From: an uncultured Dysosmobacter sp.
Lineage (GTDB): Bacteria; Bacillota; Clostridia; Oscillospirales; Oscillospiraceae
NCBI GenBank assembly: GCA_934504065.1
Contig: CAKSVQ010000064.1
Location: forward strand, 1-11,616
DNA length: 11,616 bases
Reading direction: 5' to 3'
The position numbers were made by a program, and so were the translations under genes. Below are positions 7,097-11,616 of the stretch, piece by piece. The first letter of the stretch is position 1. The number at the start of each line of letters is the position of its first letter. Below the pieces are notes generated by a model, which saw only the letters and a program-made list of their open reading frames with translations, had not been told where the DNA came from and did not search any database.

Positions 7097-7550
7097 CGCA
7101 CTGTTTCAGGAATATCGGTTCAAATACTATCTTAATGCCAACCACAGCATTTATATTCAGGGGCGGCAGGGCGACCTGCATCCCCACACGTGGGAATTTG
7201 TGCTGCAGGTTGCAAAGCTCCGGCAGGGGGCCATGGATTTCAACGAGTTCGAGCGGGTGATGTCCGGCTTCTGGCAGAAGTATCAGAATAAAAATCTCAA
7301 TGAAACGCCGCCCTTCGATGTGCTGAACCCCATGCTGGAGACCATGACTGAGTATTTCGGCGAGCAGCTGCGGGGGCTGATCCGCCCGCTGGACTGTGAG
7401 CTGATGCGCATTGAGGGCAGCGAAAGCCCCACCCGCAGCTTCTGCATTTCCTATGACCAGAGCGGGGAGTATATCCGGCGGATCAACGGCCTTTCCCGGC
7501 AGGCGCTGTCCCACGTGTTCGACTGTCTGCTGGACAGCGCGGGATCGTGA
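7089..7550 (+). CDS. 6-pyruvoyl-tetrahydropterin synthase-related small protein of XrtG loci
   Basis: Read from a GTG at 7089, supported by AAGGAGA (7074-7080) and an 8-base overlap with the preceding gene, this gives 153 residues. It keeps the zinc-site layout of the PTPS/QueD fold: NANHS (His19) and DLHPHTW (His31, His33; compare HGHNY in true enzymes), then MDFNEF (49-54) matching the G-x-V-x-DF segment, NLNETPPFDVLNPMLETM (69-86) matching the LDHxxLN...PTxEN region, and IEGSES (108-113) near the C-terminal Glu. The catalytic Cys normally found just before the HGH motif is absent (GRQGDLHPH), so classical pterin synthase or carboxy-tetrahydropterin chemistry is unlikely. A PTPS-related family is known as a regular XrtG neighbour with no assigned reaction. 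No folate, queuosine or biopterin genes are nearby, which argues for a role tied to the XrtG system. Confidence 0.82.
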   Translation: MDNALFQEYRFKYYLNANHSIYIQGRQGDLHPHTWEFVLQVAKLRQGAMDFNEFERVMSGFWQKYQNKNLNETPPFDVLNPMLETMTEYFGEQLRGLIRPLDCELMRIEGSESPTRSFCISYDQSGEYIRRINGLSRQALSHVFDCLLDSAGS

Positions 7551-9955
7551 GGGACGCCGTGGCGAAGAGAATCAATGCGCTGGGGCTTTTTCTGGTGCTG
7601 GCACTGGCGGCAGTGGCCCTTGCGTGGGCTCTGCCGCTGAGCGGCCTGTGCCCGCAGGGCTCGGATTCGCTGGCGTGGCTGCACAAGGCGCAGGTGCTTT
7701 TATCGCAGGTGCAGCAGGGCGGCGGCATCCCGCGGGTGGACCTTGCGTGGTATAACGGCGCGGACTGGTTTCGCGGCGGCGGGGTGCTGCCTGCGGCGGT
7801 GCTGGCGCTGTGTCTTGCGGCGCGGGACAGCGATGCCATGGGCGCTTACTGCCTGTATGTCCCGGCGCTGTTTTTTGTGAGCAGCTGCATCTGGCTGTAT
7901 CTGGGATACCGACGGGAGCGGCCATTGCTGGGGGCGCTGCTGGGGGTTTTGTGGTTTTTCGCGCCCAGCAGCCTGTATGTGCTGTTTTCGCAGGGGGATC
8001 TGGCGCTGGCCATGGCCCTTGCGCTGCTGCCTGCCTTTTTCGGCGCGGTGGAGGCCTATGTCCGCCGGGGCAGACGGCGGGCGCTTCTGGCGGCGGAGAT
8101 TTCCTTCTTCCTGTTGATGCTGTGCGCGTGGACGTGCGGCGCGGTGGCCGCGGCGGGGGTGTTCCTCTGCCTTGCGCTGCACCGGGCGGGCCGCGCCCAC
8201 CTGCGCGGGGTAGTGGAGGTTTTGGCGCTGGGAACGCTGTGCGCCGCGCTGCCCCTGTACCTTGCCCGGTGTGAAAGCTCCGGCGGGGTGGCCCAGTCGC
8301 TCAAGTCGCTGTTCGAAGTGTTCCCAAGGCAGATGCAGGGCGGCGTGTATCTGGGCGCGGCGGCGCTGGCCGTGTGCCTTTTCGGGCTGCTGCTGGGCAG
8401 GGCGGAGAGCCGCCCGGCCTTTGGCGCGGGGGCGTTGGTGGCGCTTTTCGCGGTGGTGCTGTGCAGCGGTTTTTCCTTTTTGCCGGATGGCCGACCCGTT
8501 GTGCCGCTGCTGGCGGCAGTGTTTTGCTTCCTGACGCTCATGGGGCTTTTGCAGTGGAATACTCTGCGGCCTGTGCTGGTGGTGCTGGTGTGCCTTTTGC
8601 TGACGGTGGACGCCATGCCCTCATGCAAGCTGATGTACGGCGACTGGAACGGCATTTCTCTGGACGACCATCTGGATGAAATGGGGGAGTATAGCCTTTT
8701 GAAAGAAGCCAAGGCCAACACAAAGCAGCGGCTCACGCTGCTGGACGGCGGCGTGCTGGGCGCGGAGGGGGCCTGGCTGGTCTCGGACACGGAGAACGCG
8801 GCAGCGGCGGTGGCTGGAGGAGACCTCCGTCAATCGGTGATCCGGCAGCGGCTGGTGCAGCTGAACGAAGCGGCGAACGCAGGGGACTACCTCTATCTCT
8901 TTGACCGCTGCATGGAGCTGGGCAGCGACACGGTGGTCATCCGGCAGGGAGAACTGCCTTCTGTTTCCAGAGACGAGCTGGCCCTTGTCCGCACGGCGGC
9001 AGAGCAGGTGGGTTACCGCCGTGTTTCCAAGAATGACCGCTACCTTGTCTATCATCTGGACGACGCGCCGGACACTTTCGGCACGGTGGCGAAGTACCGG
9101 GCCATTGCCATCGGCACGGCCAGCGGCACCATTGCCCGCTGCTTCCCGGCGGTGGAGGAGACCACCTCTCTGAATTTAAACGATTACACCTACCAGCAGC
9201 TCTCGGCATATGATCTGGTGATCCTGAGCGGCTTTACCTACCGTGACCGGGAGAGCGCGGAGCAGATGCTCTTGCAGCTGAGCGAGAATGGGACGCACAT
9301 CGTCATTCAGGCCGACGGCATCCCGTCGGACGAGCGGACGGGTACCCAGAGCTTTTTGGGCGTGCAGCCCCAGCGCATCCAGTTTTCCAACGGTTACCCG
9401 GAGCTGCACACGCGCTCCGGTCGGCTGAACTGCGACCTGTTCCCCGATGGGTACAGCAAGTGGCAGACCGTGTATGTCAACGGTCTGGACGAGTGCTGGG
9501 GCTATCTGGACGATCTGGACCAGCGGCTGGAATTTCTGGGCACGGTGAAAAACGACCACATTGTGGTGGTCGGGCTGAACCTGACCTATTTCTATGCCCT
9601 GACCAAGGACGCCGGAGTGGGCGCGCTGCTGGCGGAGACCATGCAGCTTTCCCCCGAAGAGCTGCCCGAGAGGCGCGCCGTTCCCGTGGAGATCGAAGCG
9701 GGGGCGGAGGGTGTGAGCGTCCGCTGTGAAGAAGATGGCGTGAACACCGCCCTTGCTTGGCACGACTTTTTCCAGTCGGAGCAGGCCGTGGAGGTGAAAA
9801 ACGGACTGCTCTGCGTGAAGGGGGGAACGACTGTGGTGACTTACCGGAAAACGGAGCTGCTGGCCGCAGGAGGCATCAGTCTTGGTGGGGCGGCATGGAG
9901 CCTGCTGTGGCTGTGCCGCCGGAAAAAGAACAGAAAAGGGGAGAGCAGAGCATGA
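7547..9955 (+). CDS. Large polytopic membrane protein of the XrtG locus (PF10131/GT-C-like) with extracytoplasmic C-terminal domain
   Basis: An 802-residue protein. Residues 10-360 are highly hydrophobic, with about ten TM segments. After the first TM comes GSDSLAW (38-44), placed like the acidic ECL1 motif of GT-C glycosyltransferases, followed by GGIPRVDLAWYNGADW (59-74), typical of membrane proteins of the PTPS_related/COG5617 kind. Residues 365-765 are soluble and probably outside; about 516-690 looks like an alpha/beta, glutamine-amidotransferase-type fold (YRAIAIGTASG, YDLVILSGF, NGTHIVIQADG), with no catalytic triad that I can see. A final TM (769-790) ends in RRKKNRK. A membrane protein of unknown function is a regular member of XrtG neighbourhoods; here it may transfer sugars from a polyprenyl-phosphate donor or help export. 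The GTG at 7547 overlaps the previous stop (GTGA) like other junctions; GTG 7559 (4 codons shorter, GAGGG upstream) is an equally fair start. Confidence 0.72.
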   Translation: MRDAVAKRINALGLFLVLALAAVALAWALPLSGLCPQGSDSLAWLHKAQVLLSQVQQGGGIPRVDLAWYNGADWFRGGGVLPAAVLALCLAARDSDAMGAYCLYVPALFFVSSCIWLYLGYRRERPLLGALLGVLWFFAPSSLYVLFSQGDLALAMALALLPAFFGAVEAYVRRGRRRALLAAEISFFLLMLCAWTCGAVAAAGVFLCLALHRAGRAHLRGVVEVLALGTLCAALPLYLARCESSGGVAQSLKSLFEVFPRQMQGGVYLGAAALAVCLFGLLLGRAESRPAFGAGALVALFAVVLCSGFSFLPDGRPVVPLLAAVFCFLTLMGLLQWNTLRPVLVVLVCLLLTVDAMPSCKLMYGDWNGISLDDHLDEMGEYSLLKEAKANTKQRLTLLDGGVLGAEGAWLVSDTENAAAAVAGGDLRQSVIRQRLVQLNEAANAGDYLYLFDRCMELGSDTVVIRQGELPSVSRDELALVRTAAEQVGYRRVSKNDRYLVYHLDDAPDTFGTVAKYRAIAIGTASGTIARCFPAVEETTSLNLNDYTYQQLSAYDLVILSGFTYRDRESAEQMLLQLSENGTHIVIQADGIPSDERTGTQSFLGVQPQRIQFSNGYPELHTRSGRLNCDLFPDGYSKWQTVYVNGLDECWGYLDDLDQRLEFLGTVKNDHIVVVGLNLTYFYALTKDAGVGALLAETMQLSPEELPERRAVPVEIEAGAEGVSVRCEEDGVNTALAWHDFFQSEQAVEVKNGLLCVKGGTTVVTYRKTELLAAGGISLGGAAWSLLWLCRRKKNRKGESRA

Positions 9956-11430
9956 ACCGTTCCGCCGGAATTTTGCTGCCGGTATTTTCCCTGCCGTCGG
10001 AATACGGCATGGGGGCGCTTGGCAAAGAGGCCCGGGCGTTTGTGGAGTTTCTTCATGACGCGGGGCAGTCGTGGTGGCAGATACTGCCCCTTGGCCCCAC
10101 CGGGCCGGGGGATTCGCCCTACACCAGCGTTTCCACCTTTGCGGGAAACCCCTTGCTGGTGGATCTGGAAACGCTGGCGCAGGACGGACTTTTGACGGAG
10201 GAGGAGCTGCGCTCCGCCCGTCTGCCCCAGTCCGATCAGGTGGATTACGCGGCGGTTTACCGGGTGCGCCAGCCCCTTTGGCGCAGGGCCGCCCAGCGGG
10301 ACTGGGAAAGGAATGGCGATGTCATCCGGGCCTTTGCGGAGGGATTGCCGTGGCTGCGGGAGTATGCGCTGTTTCAGGCCGCCAAGGCCCACTTTGGCGG
10401 AAAGGCGTGGTATGACTGGGAGGACCCGGCCCTGCGCCGCCATGAGGCCGGGGCGCTGGCCCATTGGCGGGAGGCGCTGCAGGAGGAGGTGCGCTTCCAC
10501 ATCTGCGTGCAGCGCTGGTTTTTCACCCAGTGGGCGGCGCTGAAGGCCCACGCGGGAGAACTGGGGGTGCGCATCATCGGCGATGTGCCCATTTACGTTT
10601 CGCTGGACTCCGCCGACGTGTGGGCCGAGCGGGAGCAGTTTTTGCTGGACGAAGAGGGGAGACCTTCCAAGGTGTCGGGCGTGCCGCCGGACTATTTTTC
10701 CGAGGACGGCCAGCTTTGGGGCAATCCCCTTTATAACTGGGATTTCATGCGGCAGGACGGCTTTGGCTGGTGGATCCGCCGGGTGGAGGGCGCCGTGCGG
10801 CTGTTCGACGCCATCCGCATCGATCACTTCCGGGGGCTGGAGAGCTATTGGGCTGTTCCGGCGGGGGCAAAGACCGCCAAGACCGGACAGTGGGAAAAGG
10901 GCCCGGGCATGGAGCTTTTGCGGGTGCTGACGGGTTGGTTCCACGGTACGATGTATATCGCCGAGGACCTGGGCATCCTCACGGAGGAGGTGCACCGCCT
11001 GCGGGAGGAATCCGGGCTTCCGGGGATGAAGGTGCTGGAATTTGCCTTTTCCGGCCCGGACAACGCCTACCTGCCCCATCACTACCAGCCCCATTGCGTC
11101 TGCTATACCGGGACCCATGATAACGACACCGCCGTGGGCTGGTTTACCCATGCCACGGCAGAGGAGCGGGCCTTTGCCAGAGTCTATCTTGGGGCGGAGG
11201 ATGCGCAAAGCGCCTGCCGCGCCCTGCTGCGGGCGGGGCAGGGCAGCGTTGCGGAGCTGTTCATTGCCCAGTTACAGGATTATCTGGGCCTTGGCAGCGA
11301 GAGCCGCATCAATGTTCCCGGCGTGGCCGAGGGCAACTGGCGCTGGCGGCTGCGGCCCGGCATGATCACGTCTGCGCTGGCGGCGGAAATTCGGGCTCTG
11401 ACTCACGCCTTTTCCCGCTGCCCGGCGTGA
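9952..11430 (+). CDS. malQ: 4-alpha-glucanotransferase (amylomaltase, GH77)
   Basis: This 492-residue cytoplasmic enzyme (EC 2.4.1.25) breaks alpha-1,4-glucans and transfers the glucan segment to another sugar 4-OH, in maltodextrin and glycogen metabolism. The GH77 landmarks are complete: N-terminal RSAGILLPVFSLPS and GPGDSPYTSVSTFAGNPLLV (52-70), GDVPIYVSLDSADVW (210-224), nucleophile Asp291 in RIDHFRG, acid/base Glu338 in IAEDLG, transition-state Asp390 in GTHDNDT, and the C-terminal RINVPG (452-457) and NWRWR. Length is normal for bacterial type I MalQ. The ATG at 9952 is preceded by AAGGGGAGAG and overlaps the stop of the membrane-protein gene (ATGA); the frame is open upstream, but that extension lies inside the previous gene. 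It is the last gene before a strong terminator. Co-translation with a surface-anchoring system is unusual; it may supply or recycle glucan for the surface product, or simply be a metabolic passenger. Confidence 0.96.
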   Translation: MNRSAGILLPVFSLPSEYGMGALGKEARAFVEFLHDAGQSWWQILPLGPTGPGDSPYTSVSTFAGNPLLVDLETLAQDGLLTEEELRSARLPQSDQVDYAAVYRVRQPLWRRAAQRDWERNGDVIRAFAEGLPWLREYALFQAAKAHFGGKAWYDWEDPALRRHEAGALAHWREALQEEVRFHICVQRWFFTQWAALKAHAGELGVRIIGDVPIYVSLDSADVWAEREQFLLDEEGRPSKVSGVPPDYFSEDGQLWGNPLYNWDFMRQDGFGWWIRRVEGAVRLFDAIRIDHFRGLESYWAVPAGAKTAKTGQWEKGPGMELLRVLTGWFHGTMYIAEDLGILTEEVHRLREESGLPGMKVLEFAFSGPDNAYLPHHYQPHCVCYTGTHDNDTAVGWFTHATAEERAFARVYLGAEDAQSACRALLRAGQGSVAELFIAQLQDYLGLGSESRINVPGVAEGNWRWRLRPGMITSALAAEIRALTHAFSRCPA

Positions 11431-11435
11431 GGCAT

Positions 11436-11464
11436 TCGAAAAAGTGGTGAAGCCACTTTTTCGA
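11436..11464 (+). terminator. Rho-independent terminator after malQ (possibly bidirectional)
   Basis: TCGAAAAAGTGG (11436-11447), loop TGAAG, CCACTTTTTCGA (11453-11464) is a perfect 12-bp inverted repeat starting 6 bases after the malQ stop. The core is GTGG/CCAC followed by five T's; the A-run on the other arm would give a U-run on the opposite strand, so it could also end a transcript arriving from the right. It marks the 3' end of the operon. Confidence 0.75.
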
Positions 11465-11580
11465 GGAAGTTTCGCTGTGCTCCGTGTCTCGGCCCACCGC
11501 GATGCGGCCAATTCATCACCGTCGCGGCGATACGATTCCCGGCGCTTCGGCTGTTTCCACTCGCTCCGCGCAAGGAGGAA

Positions 11581-11602
11581 CCAGTGAAACGCTTTTCACT
11601 GG
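11581..11602 (+). repeat. Perfect 9-bp inverted repeat near the right edge
   Basis: CCAGTGAAA (11581-11589), loop CGCT, TTTCACTGG (11594-11602). It lies at the end of the non-coding stretch after malQ, overlaps a possible GTG start and resembles the malQ terminator in containing GTGAA and CTTTT blocks. It could be part of an intergenic palindromic repeat or a hairpin at the start of the next gene. Confidence 0.5.
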
Positions 11603-11616
11603 TGACGGAAATACTG
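11584..11616 (+). CDS. Possible 5' end of the next gene (runs off the window)
   Basis: A strong Shine-Dalgarno sequence AAGGAGG (11572-11578) sits 5 bases before a GTG at 11584 that opens a frame reading MKRFSLVTEIL to the window edge. A short basic start after a good ribosome site suggests a real gene, but only 11 codons are visible and they lie within an inverted repeat, so the call is weak. No function can be suggested. Confidence 0.35.
   Translation, partial: MKRFSLVTEIL

Noticed and set aside
7089..7550. Annotation as a genuine QueD/6-pyruvoyl-tetrahydropterin synthase
   Set aside because: The catalytic Cys before the HxH motif is missing and no pathway partners are present; the XrtG-neighbour PTPS-related family is a better fit.
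11508..11536. Promoter for a gene starting at 11584 (TACGAT at 11531-11536)
   Set aside because: The -10-like hexamer has only CCAATT at the -35 spacing and sits in a hairpin-rich stretch; chance occurrence is likely.

Overview
The window is a GC-rich, tightly packed, single-strand gene array. Prepilin-like genes, an XrtG-type exosortase locus and Gram-positive style Shine-Dalgarno sites point to a Firmicutes/Clostridia genome, probably a high-GC Oscillospirales gut-type lineage; the taxon is inferred, not proven. All supported genes are on the + strand. From about 1 to 11430 almost every junction is an overlap (often NTGA) or a gap of a few bases, so this reads as one operon or two abutting ones.

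Left part (1-948): the 3' end of an unidentified gene, then two short type IV prepilin-like proteins with G|xTxxE cleavage sites. These look like the end of a pseudopilin / type II secretion-like cluster that began upstream.

Centre (1014-9955): an XrtG (Gram-positive exosortase) island. In order it holds: (i) a secreted protein with three CBM9-like repeats and a C-terminal TM-plus-basic sorting tail of the Firmicu-CTERM kind, the likely sortase substrate; (ii) XrtG with its Cys/Arg/His triad; (iii) a processive-type GT2 glycosyltransferase fused in frame to an OpgB/LtaS-like phosphoglycerol transferase domain; (iv) a two-TM protein with an extracytoplasmic sensor-like domain and a degenerate GGDEF-like cytoplasmic domain; (v) a small 6-pyruvoyl-tetrahydropterin-synthase-related protein; and (vi) a large polytopic membrane protein with a big extracytoplasmic C-terminal part. 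A four-family neighbourhood (XrtG, XrtG-associated GT2, PTPS-related protein, integral membrane protein) is known from comparative genomics, but its biochemistry is, as far as I know, uncharacterised. A working model (inference): the GT2/OpgB fusion and the polytopic protein build and phosphoglycerol-decorate a surface glycan or glycolipid, and XrtG removes the tail of the CBM9-like protein and attaches it to that product.

Right part (9952-11616): malQ (4-alpha-glucanotransferase) overlaps the membrane-protein gene and closes the operon. A perfect 12-bp terminator hairpin follows at 11436-11464. The last ~150 bases hold a further hairpin and what may be the first codons of another gene running off the edge. 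I see no tRNA, rRNA, CRISPR array, insertion sequence or riboswitch.
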